DNA of 64,000 bases, taken from NCBI GenBank assembly GCA_033961575.1, contig CM066732.1, positions 82,726,687 to 82,790,686 of the forward strand, in the 5' to 3' direction. A program made the position numbers and the translations under genes. This document shows positions 25,256 to 35,300 of the stretch, in pieces; positions within the stretch are counted from its first letter, which is position 1; each line of letters begins with the position of its first letter. The notes under the pieces are model-generated. The model worked only from the letters and a program-made list of their open reading frames with translations. It did not search any database and was not told the DNA's origin. Origin of the DNA: Aselliscus stoliczkanus (lineage: Eukaryota > Chordata > Mammalia > Chiroptera > Hipposideridae).

Positions 25256-26181
25256 TGAGCATTATTTGAATAAATAACTGTTTTTAGCTTATTATAAAGG
25301 TATGGAATTAAGGCATCAAGTGGTAGAACTTAGTCACATTCTTATAAACATATGATTGCCCAAATCTTTCTAAAATCAACAGAAAGAAAGACAAGTCCAC
25401 ATTATTGGTCTTCATGTTAATTTTGTTCTAATTTCCAAAGCTATTCACTTTATTTATTAATAATTTTTTGACTACAGGGTTTAATCAAATAAAATAAGTT
25501 TATAGTATTCCCTTAATTATGTACTTAACACTACTTAAGAAAAAAAAATGTATGCTAACTTGAGAATAGGATTGTAAACTGAAAAATAATGGAATTGCTA
25601 CATTTTCTTCTCTATTTGACCATTAAAAGAAAAAAAACTCTCTTCATACTGGTAGTCAGGTGTATATTACGTGATAAGATAGCTAATACTTTTGCACCTC
25701 CTCTCATCTTATTTTCCATTTGACCTTAGTAAATAATTCATCTCTTGACAGCTATGTAAAAAAATAACCTGGTTAATAACACGTTTGCAATTTGTTGACT
25801 TCTAATCAATATCTTTTAATTTTATCAGTTATTATCTCTCATCAAACCTTGAAATCTTGTTAAAATAAACTTTTTGCTTCAGTTGGTTTTGGGTGGGGAC
25901 AGTAATTATACATGCCTAATAATCTTTTTGGAGATGCCAAATCCTGCTGGTTCATAGACCACACGTTTAATAACAAGATTGAAGTCCCATTAGAGAAATG
26001 TTCAATTTCATTTCATTAAATTCACATTGGCTACAATGTTTGGAGAGTCATATAACATTAACCTACAACAACAACATCTGAAAAGAAAAAAAATCACACA
26101 AAAGGAAATACGATAACTATATTGTTTTAAAACCCCTATTTATACACTTTAAACATGTTTTGCATATCTTAACTGTTCAAC
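25256..26181. other. Unassigned AT-rich sequence
   Basis: Nothing recognised on either strand. Confidence 0.4.
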
Positions 26182-26183
26182 TA

Positions 26184-26263
26184 TTGGGTTGTCGGAAAAG
26201 TCATGACGCATTTTTGCAACAAAAAACATAGAAAAATACATCATGACTTTTCCGACAGCCCAG
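26184..26263. mobile_element. Mariner-type MITE, copy 2 (80 bp)
   Basis: Starts TTGGGTTGTCGGAAAAGTCA and ends TTTTCCGACAGCCCAG. Nearly the whole element folds into one hairpin because the ~27-bp inverted repeats flank a short TTTTTGCAAC/A-rich loop. TA duplication at 26182-26183 and 26264-26265. Confidence 0.93.
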
Positions 26264-26265
26264 TA

Positions 26266-26773
26266 GTTCAATAGCTAACACTTCTCAACTACACTATACT
26301 TTCACAACCAAAAGATTTCCTTGCATTTGCTCATTTATTTATTTTTCACATTTTCAGTGTCCACAAGTACTCTTGGCAGCTTAGCAAGAGCTCATTTCTC
26401 ATTTCACAACTATATGCTGCTAATGTAATAACAAAGCCCCTTTACACAAATGGAAAATTGAGCATTCTTAAAAGCTTCTCTCTTCAGTTCTCACCAAAAG
26501 GTGCCACATCTTTGAGATCATTGTTCAAACCTAACTTGGAGGAATATCTGCCTAATTTCCTGCAGTGTATTCCATTCAGCTTTGCCACAACGTTATCCAT
26601 TAAGATCACCTAAGAGATCACTTTTCAAAAAGAAAAACTGCTAGAAAGCACGGTCTAACAATTCCTCCCAGAGAAATTATGTTTTTTTAGAAACATCAAA
26701 ATTTTGTTCATTGTTACATGTATGTGTGTATAGGCACAGGCATTCAAATTAAGTTTATAGCTATGGGGAGCTT
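26266..26773. other. Unassigned sequence
   Basis: Nothing recognised. Confidence 0.4.
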
Positions 26774-26789
26774 AAAAAGTCAAGTGAGA

Positions 26790-26914
26790 GGGCCAGCCGA
26801 GTGGCGCAGTGGTTAAGCGCTGGCTTGGGAAGCCAGCGGCCCTGGTTCTGGTCCAACATATGAGGGCCAGTGACACTGCCCTCACAAAAATAAATAAATA
26901 AAAAAATAAAAAAT
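26790..26914 (+). mobile_element. Rhin-type tRNA-derived SINE
   Basis: Complete copy with intact central hairpin and a TAAATAAATA-type tail. The TSD AAAAAGTCAAGTGAGA is perfect at 26774-26789 and 26915-26930. Confidence 0.95.
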
Positions 26915-27070
26915 AAAAAGTCAAGTGAGAAAATTAACTATTAATAACAGAAATATATAACAAAAGATTAAATAGCCCTGGTATTTTCTAAATGTTTCTT
27001 TGTACCTGAAAATAATACTATTTGGGGATAGCAAGGCATATGGTTAAGGATATATATATTCTAATAAACA

Positions 27071-27200
27071 CAGAGGGTACCAAAAAATGTATACACATGT
27101 TAAGAAAGGAAAAAACTGTATTAAAATTATAACACTCAATATATACCAATAACAAAAGATGAATACAAGCCATGTATACACATATTTTTTGGCACCCCAG
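27071..27200. mobile_element. Mariner-type miniature element (130 bp)
   Basis: Left end CAGAGGGTACCAAAAAATGT then ATACACAT; right end ATGTATACACATATTTTTTG then GCACCCCAG: inverted repeats of about 28 bp. TA follows the right end (27201-27202); the left flank is CA, a decayed TA. No coding capacity. Different family from the 80-bp MITEs. Confidence 0.85.
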
Positions 27201-27299
27201 TATATATTAGAATCAGAGAGCCTTAGTTTGAATCCCAGTTCTGCTATTCAACAACCATGCGATGTAGGACTCTTAACCATTCTATATTTCGGTTTCTTT

Positions 27300-27715
27300 A
27301 CAATAGCTTCAATAATCTGTATTAGCTTTTGCTGCACAGCAAAAAATACAAAATCACATAGGCATAGCATAATAAGCATTAGTTTCTCACTCACAGGTCT
27401 GTGGTTTCGCAGGTTGGCCGGGGAGTCCATCTGATAAGTCCAGGTTAGCTCCATGTGCCTCATTCTGGGCCTGGGCTGAATGAGCAGTGGCTACTTAGTT
27501 TCAAGTTTTTCTCATATGGAGTTTTAAAGTTTCCAGGGGATTAAGAAGTAAAATGTGCCGCTTCTTAAGACCCAGGTCCTACACAATGAAAATGTCATGT
27601 CAGCTCACATTTGATTGGCCAAATCAAATCATATGCCATCAAGGAGATGTGGAAGGAAACTCATTCCCCAGAAGTGGTAAGGAGAGAGGCAATGTCAATT
27701 TTCTAAGTAACATAA
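27300..27715 (+). repeat. Old LTR relic (ERVL-like)
   Basis: CTGTATTAGCTTTTGCTGCA, TTAGTTTCTCACTCACAGGT, CTGTGGTTTCGCAGG, and later TTTGATTGGCCAAATCAAAT are the order of blocks in the LTR group also suspected at 4450 and 29880. Family name tentative. Confidence 0.55.
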
Positions 27716-27789
27716 TCTTCCCCAATTTCTTGTAAGGGTTTTATAATACACTTCAGATTTAGAGACTGATATATAAAAAGTAATCAGCA

Positions 27790-28382
27790 AATACTTTAAC
27801 AAGAGGAGATTTAGAGCAACACTGAGGCAAAACCTAGTTGCCTGTCCACCAGCCATTTCCTTTTGGCTCTTGGATACACAGCTCAACAGCATTTCTGTTT
27901 CCTTTGCATTGAGGTACAGCCATTTGATGAGTCTGGCCAAAGGAAAGTGGAACAAATATAGTAGATGTCAGCCTGGCTCACAAAACTCTCCCTGACAATT
28001 CCACATGAGGCTTAAAGCAGAGGTCCCAAGGAAAACTCAGTTCTAGACAAGAGTACCCAGCAGAATTTTTGTGATGACAGGTATGTTCTTTATTTGCACT
28101 CAATGTGCAAGTGTTTTATGTGGCTACTGAAATGTGATTAGTGCAACTGAGGGGCGAAATCTTTCATTTTAACCCATTTAAATTTAATAGACACATGGCC
28201 AATGGCTGCCATTTTAAACTTTGCAGCGGAACGACAAAGACTAGATAGAATGAGCCTGCAGAGTTGTGTGCCAGTCATCTGATTGAACTGTAACATAAGC
28301 AAGAAATAAATTTTTACCTTGTTAAACCACTGAGATTTGGAAATGGTCTGATGCAGTTATTAGCCTGTTTTGACTAACAGGA
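27790..28382 (+). repeat. Old LTR relic (MaLR/ERVL-like), interrupted by a DNA transposon
   Basis: Blocks TTGCCTGTCCACCAGCCATT, TTGGCTCTTGGATACACAGC, GGCCAAAGGAAAGTGGAAC at the left, and AAGAAATAAATTTTTACCTT then AAACCACTGAGATTTGG at the right follow a single old LTR-like consensus. The middle is displaced by a hAT-type insert at about 28081-28235. Confidence 0.55.
28081..28235 (+). mobile_element. hAT-Charlie-type non-autonomous relic
   Basis: TGTGGCTACTGAAATGTGAT, TAGTGCAACTGAGGGGCGAA and ACACATGGCCAATGGCTGCC match the block order of a MER-type hAT element. Ends and 8-bp duplication are not clear. It is nested in an LTR relic. Confidence 0.55.
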
Positions 28383-28395
28383 ACTATATATGATA

Positions 28396-28620
28396 GAATT
28401 AAGCACACTAGCTTTAGCATTAGACAGAACAGAGTTTAAATCCTGACTCTATACTTGCTAACTGCATAACATTGGGCAAGTTATTTAACTTGTTCCTTCA
28501 TCTATTGAATGGGGACTTTACCGAAATGTACCTCATAGAGTTGCACAAGGATTACATATGTCATGGAGTGAGTTTGTAAGGACACTTGAAACACAGTAAG
28601 GGATTAAAAAACGGAAGTTA
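28396..28620 (+). repeat. MIR SINE
   Basis: Good match in order: GCTTTAGCATTAGACAGAAC, AGTTTAAATCCTGACTCTAT, ACATTGGGCAAGTTATTTAA, CTCATAGAGTTGCACAAGG. Nearly complete. A short GTT repeat follows (28622-28637). Confidence 0.88.
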
Positions 28621-28637
28621 TGGTTGTTGTTGTTGTA

Positions 28638-29785
28638 AATGAGTTAAATAGCTGAAAATATACGATTTCTGATATCACCCCCAAATTCTTCCTTACCTTA
28701 ATGAAATACTTATAGTAACAATTTTATGTGAGAACAAGAGATTGAGGCAGACACTACCATTAGTCAAATAAAGTTAGATAGGATAAATTATAGTAATATA
28801 TAAGACCACATTTCAGTATTATGCCTGGGACTTTAATAAACTGCATAAACACAAGCAAATAAAAGGAACTCCAAGCTTTTTATAAAAGTGATTAAGGGGA
28901 GGGAGTGCCATAAATAGACATGCTAATTAATAATAAAATTTAAAACCATAGTTGAAAAACCACCCCAAAGGAAATAATATAACCATGAACACTGAAAAGA
29001 TATGTGTTTGGTTTGAGAATGGTTTTCTGCTAACGCCTACACCCCACCTTGAATATAATTTGTTTGGGACCATCAACATTTGGTAAAATACAAGTGTGTG
29101 TAGATGTCCATGAAATTGCTGAGAAAAAAACAGTAGATGTGGAGATGGAGTGGGTAGTTTATGACAGGACACTTACTCTAAATCAAATGCAAATTAAATC
29201 TATTGTGGAAGTGTGAAATTTCCATAATAATTTAACAAATTACCACCGGCATATATTCATATGCACTTTCAAAAGACATTTATCATCGATTTAGAAATGC
29301 CTTATTTCATCTAATTAAAACAAAGCCTAATACATTTTGTGATAAAAACTTACACCAAGAAAAAATATAATCTAAAATCATATTTATTATGTTTTAAAGC
29401 TAGTGACATAATATTTGTCAAGGAGAGATCAATTTATTTCAAGTGATAACTTTCCCCAATTTCAAATATATTGTTAAAACTTGAAAAAATTATCAGGAAT
29501 TTCTGTTTGATGGTGATGTATAATTTGAGAAAGGCATTTCATTTTCCTTGCATATACTTCAAGTAAAAATACTTTTCAAATGTTGGTTTAAAGTATCTAC
29601 TTACCAATTTTTGAAATCAAATTAACCTAAATATTATGGAAAAAATAAATAAATAAATGGTCTTTTAACCACAAAATTTCCAAGAACTTCTTAGTTCTCT
29701 GGGGTTGCTTGTTTTATTTTGCTTTATTTAGGTTTGTTTTGGTGAGCCATTTCTCAACATAAAATAGAAAGAATTTGGAAATCCT
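28638..29785. other. Unassigned AT-rich sequence
   Basis: Nothing recognised; an AAAT run near 29640-29658 is low complexity. Confidence 0.4.
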
Positions 29786-29879
29786 CATTTCCCTTAAATC
29801 ACCTTATCTAGTCATGGCTTTAAATACAATCAATATGCTAATGACTTCTAAATTTATATCTCCATCCCTGACTGTATCA

Positions 29880-30288
29880 GTGGACTTTACTGGGATAACA
29901 AATAACTGTAATATCTCAGTGGCTCTCAGCTACATTTATTTCTTGTGCTCACTACTCGAGTGCTACAACTCTGATGGGCTTGATTAGAAGCAGTTCCGTG
30001 TCATCATCTCATCTCAGATCCCACGTTTAAAAATCAGAGAATCACTGGCACATGCTTTTCTCATGGTGAAGGGGGTGGGGGGAGATAGGGACCAAATTAA
30101 AACATGCTACCACCTTTAGAGATTTTGCTCAAGCACATCAACTTTCAAGTCTGTTCATATCCTATTGGCCAAAGCCATTCATGTGGCCCAACCCAAAGCA
30201 AGCAGGTGAGAAGCACACCCTACCAAAAGAGAAAGATGTCAAGGGAGAGGAAGGGAAAAATTCCTGTGAAGAAATAATTCTATCTACA
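29880..30288 (+). repeat. LTR-like relic inserted in L2
   Basis: GATAACAAATAACTGTAATA, CTCAGTGGCTCTCAGC, TTTATTTCTTGTGCTCACTA and the distal CTATTGGCCAAAGCCATTCA then GTGGCCCAACCCAAAG match the LTR group at 27300. It interrupts the L2, so it is younger than the L2. Confidence 0.5.
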
Positions 30289-30589
30289 GCACTCAACTCT
30301 GAACTCAAGGCTCATATGTACATTGGAGCCACTTGATAATTCTAATTTGATGTCTAATAAACATCTCATCCTTACCATGTCCTAAGTGAACCTTTGACCC
30401 CTGGGCTCTCTCCAAGCTGCAGTCTTCTGACTTGTCTTTCTTGTCTCAATAAATGGCACCACCACCCAGTCTATATTTTTTCACCACTATTCCCAAGCTG
30501 CCTGTCCTATTAACTCCCCTTTTAGTGAAGGATAGAGTTTACAGACCCAAATCTGGGTACTAGATTGCTTACTACCCTGAGGGGAAAGT

Positions 30590-30850
30590 AGAGTTTTTAT
30601 AAATTTCAAAACTTTTGTATTATGAAAATTTTCAAATACATAGAGGTAACAGTATAATGAATTCCATGTCCCTAACTTTAATAAGTATCAAACTCATGGC
30701 CAATATTGTTTCATATACATTTCATTGGCTCCTATTCAACACCTCTCCAAATGGTTTTTAAGCAAATTTCAGATATATTATTTCATCATTGATATTAAAA
30801 TATATAGAGAGTAGTATGTTTAAATTGTCTAACAAATCACTTTATGCTCT
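30590..30850. repeat. Old L1M/other repeat relic inserted in L2
   Basis: TATTATGAAAATTTTCAAAT, AGTATAATGAATTCCATGTC, AACTCATGGCCAATATTGTT and AAGCAAATTTCAGATATATT match a common ancient mammalian repeat that I associate with L1ME-class tails. Family and orientation uncertain. Confidence 0.5.
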
Positions 30851-31260
30851 TGTGTTAAACCCCACCCTAGGTTCCCATCACTATTGAAATAAAATCCAGT
30901 ATCCTTGATACCTATAGCATCAGACAACATCTACCTCTCTCAACTATTTTCCCTCATGCTGCCATCACCCTCATCCATCAGGCTTTTGACACTCTAGAAT
31001 TTCTACTCACCTGTTTTTCTTTTTGCCTCCCAAACTCAATCTTCACAGAGCTATCTCCTTCTTGTTATTTATTGCTCAGCTTACATACTAACTTCTCCAA
31101 GGACATTCCCTGGCCATAACTGTGAAATAACCACCCAGGAACTCTATCAGAAAATCCTGGGTTTGGGGTTATTATTATTAATTTTTTTTTCATAGTCACC
31201 ATGATTTTGGCTATTATGTTTTAGCTTATTGCCTACTGTCTGTTCACTCCACTAGGATAT

Positions 31261-31296
31261 TGAGAGAGAGGGAGAGAGAGAAAGAGAGAGAGAGAG
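31261..31296 (+). repeat. (GA)n microsatellite
   Basis: GA-rich run with two G interruptions inside the L2 3' UTR. Confidence 0.95.
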
Positions 31297-31385
31297 TTAA
31301 TGTTTTTAACTACTACATCCTTATATCCAGAACAAGTGCCCTTTTCATAGAATGTGCTTAATAGGTATTTATTAAATGAACAGGC

Positions 31386-31707
31386 TGGTGAGCTTTTTAC
31401 TACCTGGACCAAAATCCTCAGTATTTTCATTAAAGAATTCAATCTGCTCCATTAAGTCATGTCATTTCCAGGTCTTATAATATATTCCTGTCCAAGATTC
31501 AGAGTTCCATAGAACAAGCATCACAGAAATAGGGGAATGCTATCCCACCATTTTAAGATTAAATGCTGTGATATGTTTGTGTCTTATTTAAGTGACGAAT
31601 GAGGCATGAGAGCTGGAATAGGAAATGCACAGTACACTGAAGAGACGGAAAAGGCTCACTGAGAATGCCTCTTGTGACATAATATAAGACAGCTTGCAAA
31701 TAAAAAT
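31386..31707. other. Unassigned sequence
   Basis: Nothing recognised. Part of a minus-strand open frame (31559-31987) lies here, but that frame depends on the adjacent SINE. Confidence 0.4.
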
Positions 31708-31724
31708 AAAAGATCAAAGGTTTT

Positions 31725-31832
31725 TTGTTTTGTTTTTTGAGAGCAGTGTCACTGGCCCTCATATGTGGGACCCGAACCGGGGCGGCTGGCTTCCCATGCC
31801 AGCGCTTAACCACCATGCCACTCAGCCGGCCC
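31725..31832 (-). mobile_element. Rhin-type tRNA-derived SINE
   Basis: Minus-strand copy ending in AGCCGGCCC. The 17-bp TSD AAAAGATCAAAGGTTTT is perfect at 31708-31724 and 31833-31849. Confidence 0.95.
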
Positions 31833-31849
31833 AAAAGATCAAAGGTTTT

Positions 31850-32953
31850 AATTTTAATTTTTATTCTTGATAAAATAAAACTCAGCATAAACTTAGCTCT
31901 AACGCATCCAAGAACACTCCATGAACATTTTTCTCTTTGGTTAGGTTTTATTAACATGAAACCACTGAGAACTGTCCTCTCTATCAAATCCTTGACTAAA
32001 TTTGAAGCAGAATATACTAGTGATGAATAAAATATATAAGCAATAAGCAGAAGAGAGCATACAAGGAGGGCGAATAGTTAAAGGTGTTGTCAGCAAGGCT
32101 ACACCTGGGGCTTCCATTGGATGGGAGATAATGATTCAACTTTGTGAATTTTTCCATTATCTCTATCCAAATAATACATGATGTGTCAGTGTACCATCCA
32201 TGCAAATGCAGTCACCACTTATCTATCTTCCAGGCAGATTGCCTCTCCTTAGCAACTTGAGAGAAATGTAGGCATCACCATTGGTTAAAGATTTTCATAG
32301 CCCAAAAATCATTACCTAAAACCAAAATATCATTACCTAGAACAGTTGTTAAGAATAAAGTTTCTTTCTACCTAACTGAGGTAGAGTGAGGACTTTCCTC
32401 ATATCATTTTCAAGTGGATAAACAGGCAGGGGAAGAAACCAAGCATCCTTGGAACCCAAACGTGACACCAGAGAGAACTGAGACCTCCTTCCCTCCTTGC
32501 ATATAAACTTAACATACGTCAAAGGAAAACAAGGAGAAAACTTGTTAAGCTGATGCCATTTTTCCAGTTTCCTTATCTTTCTTTTTTATGTTTTATACAT
32601 ACAAAAATGAGTTACTATGGTGAATTCTACTTTAGGAAGAGTACTCAGTCAATAAAATAGGTAAGACTGGTGTAGTAGGTACAACATTTTAATTTTCTTT
32701 ATTTTCTATAACTCAACCTACTTTCAACGGTAACCCCATTCTACTCAGGAGAAAAAAAATAACATCATGTTGTCCATTTAAGGTACACTCAAAGATTTCT
32801 CGTACCTTTCCCTTTCTCCCTGGTATTCCATCTAAATACTCAACATCGTTTTGGTGAGAGATGGCATGGAAGATAGTGGCAACTTGTCCTCCATCACTGT
32901 CTGCTTATAGTGACATCCACTAAAGTATATCCTCCTATCTAGTTTCTTTAATT
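31850..32953. other. Unassigned sequence
   Basis: No repeat, RNA or exon recognised. Confidence 0.4.
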
Positions 32954-32968
32954 AAAACCCTCATCATG

Positions 32969-33715
32969 CAGCGCTATTCACAATAGCCAAGACTTGGAAA
33001 CAACCGAAATATCCATCGGTAGAGGACTGGATTAAGAAATGGTGGTACATTTATACAATGGAGTATTACTCCGCTATAAAGAAGAATGAAATTGTACCAT
33101 TTGCAACGATATGGATGGACCTAGAGACTATTATGTTGAGTGAAATAAGTCAGTCGGAGAAAGACAAATACCACATGATCTCACTTATATGTGGAATTTG
33201 AAAAACTGAATGAATGAGCAAAAGAAACAGAAACAGTCTCATAGATATAGAGGAAAAACAGGGTTGCTAGTTGGGAGGGGGGTGGGGATGAGGGAGAAGA
33301 GGAAGGGATTAGACAGCAAAAATAGGTAACTACAGTATTGTCACAGGGATATGAAAGACAGTTCGGGGAATATAATGCTGTTAAAATGTTGTGGGGTGTC
33401 AGATGGTCACATGTATTGTTAGGGAGACCACTTCATGGATGGAGTAGAGGCTTGATCACTGCACTGTATACCTGAAATTGATGTTGTATAATATTGTATG
33501 CCATAATTGAATATATAGATAGTCACGGGATGTGGATTATACAGTGGAAGTGAGTCAAAGGAATTGTAATAGATAGTATGATATGGAGAGGAGGAGTGGG
33601 GGGTAGAATTGGGGGAGGGGGGTTGTCACTTTGAGGGGTAAAAAGTATAACTATTGCACTTTGTTGTACACCTGAAGCTAATTTAAAAAAATATGTAAAT
33701 AAATAAATTAAAAAA
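32969..33715 (+). mobile_element. 5'-truncated young L1 with perfect TSD
   Basis: Canonical target-primed insertion. The 15-bp TSD AAAACCCTCATCATG is identical at 32954-32968 and 33716-33730, the 5' end is truncated within ORF2 and the 3' end has an A-rich tail. The ORF2 C-terminus is open to its normal stop (TGA 33199-33201). The 3' UTR has two diverged modules (about 33325-33515 and 33516-33705) and a G-rich tract at 33598-33622. Probably one of the youngest L1 copies here. Confidence 0.96.
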
Positions 33716-33730
33716 AAAACCCTCATCATG

Positions 33731-34491
33731 GCATTATCTGAGGTATCCAATTCTCTCATGGTCTCATCATATGATCCATACCACATATGCTATTGCAAGT
33801 TTCCAATTGTTTTGACCCATGAAGCTATGCCAACATCATCTAGAAAAATAATCTCTCTGTACTGTAAGTTTTGGTGCATGGAGAACCCATTTAGCCACTT
33901 CATTTCTATTCTGTTCTTCCAAGAAGACATGTAGACCCTTAACAGCACAGATTTTACCTAATTGCAGGTCTCTCAAGTTATTAGGGGAGTCTATCTTTTC
34001 CCCCTTAGTTTATAATCATCTCAAGTGAGAGGAAGGAATAAGAAACCCACATCAGTATCTTGATTGCTAAATTCCTTCATTCAGCTATAAGAATCTTTCT
34101 CTAGTCTGGGGAGGGTTATAGGAAAGAACTGCTGTTGTGTGATCATGTATTTATTCCCTAATTTTGTTGTCTTATACCTACATACATAGTATCCTTAAAA
34201 TTCTTACGAAAGGTAAGAATGTTAGGTCTGTGTCATTGTTCTGTTATTCTCTTGAGACTGACCCCTAAACAATGGGTGCTTCTTGTGTAGATACCTGGGG
34301 TAAGAAAGAATAGTGCCTCAATACACCAGGAGACAATATTTAATACTCTTGTTTTCAGTATTACAATTCAATAATAGTAAGGTTTGTTTTCTGAACATAA
34401 TCATTTAACGAATGACAGCTTAGTAAATATTAAGCCTTATGTTATGTCTACAGAGTTTCTTATAATGATGTAGTTTGAGTTTGCTCCATGT
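33731..34491. other. Unassigned sequence
   Basis: Nothing recognised. Confidence 0.4.
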
Positions 34492-34499
34492 AGTACTCT

Positions 34500-34506
<7 letters not shown>

Positions 34507-34540
<34 letters not shown>

Positions 34541-34627
34541 AGTGTCACTGGCCCTCCTATGTGGGACCGAACCGGGGCCGCTGGCTTCCCAAGCCAGCGC
34601 TTAACCACCGCGCCACTCGGCCGGCCC
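34507..34627 (-). mobile_element. Rhin-type tRNA-derived SINE
   Basis: Minus-strand copy with an unusually long pure T tail (about 28 T further extending the TSD T's) and a perfect 15-bp TSD AGTACTCTCCTTTTT at 34492-34506 and 34628-34642. The long pure tail and exact TSD suggest a very recent insertion. Confidence 0.96.
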
Positions 34628-34642
34628 AGTACTCTCCTTTTT

Positions 34643-35084
34643 ATACAGAAAAGCAGCATCACATTTAAAACATGTCAATGTTAAATTTGTGTTATAATAG
34701 TATATGAGTAAAGGTGGGCTTATCAGAATATATAGTTAAACATAACCAATGTGTTTAATTTACAAAATGGAAAGGGTTTGAGAGCGTCAATAAAGAATCT
34801 TATTATTTTTCTAAGATATCAATGTTATTTATTCATGAATAGCTACTCATTCAAATATTTAAGTGAAACTGAGAATTATCCAGACTATTGTAGTCAAGGC
34901 AATTATCAAAGCTATTTCATACCAATTATGATTTCATAGACAAGCTAGCACAAGCCATTGTGCTTCTTGCCATGCAGAATTCAAAAATTGAAGACAAAAT
35001 CATCTTGTGAATTATAATAAAAATAATTTAGTACTTAGTAATGATTAGCTAGAATTTTGTTGATCTATAATTTTCAAGGTGGCT
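34643..35084. other. Unassigned AT-rich sequence
   Basis: Nothing recognised. Confidence 0.4.
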
Positions 35085-35300
35085 TTCAGACTCAAGTTTA
35101 TTCAACTCTCACAAGTAACTCTGTGATGTGCACAATGGTGGTTTTTTGGTTGTTGTTTTTTTTTTTTCATTTAAGTGATAAGCAATTAAGACTCAAAAGA
35201 GACAAATTATTTACTTGATATCATAAGTCACAGGCATTAAAAAGTAGAGTTAGAATTATATGTTTTGAATGATAATGCAGTGTTTTTTCTACCCCAGAAT
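35085..35300 (-). repeat. MIR SINE fragment with a T-rich insert
   Basis: Plus-strand GATAAGCAATTAAGACTCAA, CAAATTATTTACTTGATATC and AAAAGTAGAGTTAGAAT follow the reverse complement of MIR. A T-rich tract at 35143-35168 interrupts it. Confidence 0.5.

Larger units (their letters stand above)
29790..31385 (+). mobile_element. L2 LINE, 3' part, split into pieces
   Basis: Three collinear L2 segments. 29790-29872 has GGCTTTAAATACAATCAATA then TTTATATCTCCATCCCTGAC. About 30290-30480 has GATGTCTAATAAACATCTCA and CTCAATAAATGGCACCACCA. 30870-31385 has TCCAGTATCCTTGATACC, CTCCAAGGACATTCCCTGGC, CTGTCTGTTCACTCCACTAG and AATAGGTATTTATTAAATGA, the L2 3' end. The pieces are separated by an LTR-like insert and another old repeat. 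Confidence 0.8.

Noticed and set aside
20590..33000. L1 ending at 20605 and L1 starting at 32969 as two halves of one element, because the break is at nearly the same ORF2 position
   Set aside because: The 32969 copy has its own perfect TSD and an A-tail and looks much younger, so it is an independent insertion; the matching breakpoint is coincidence.
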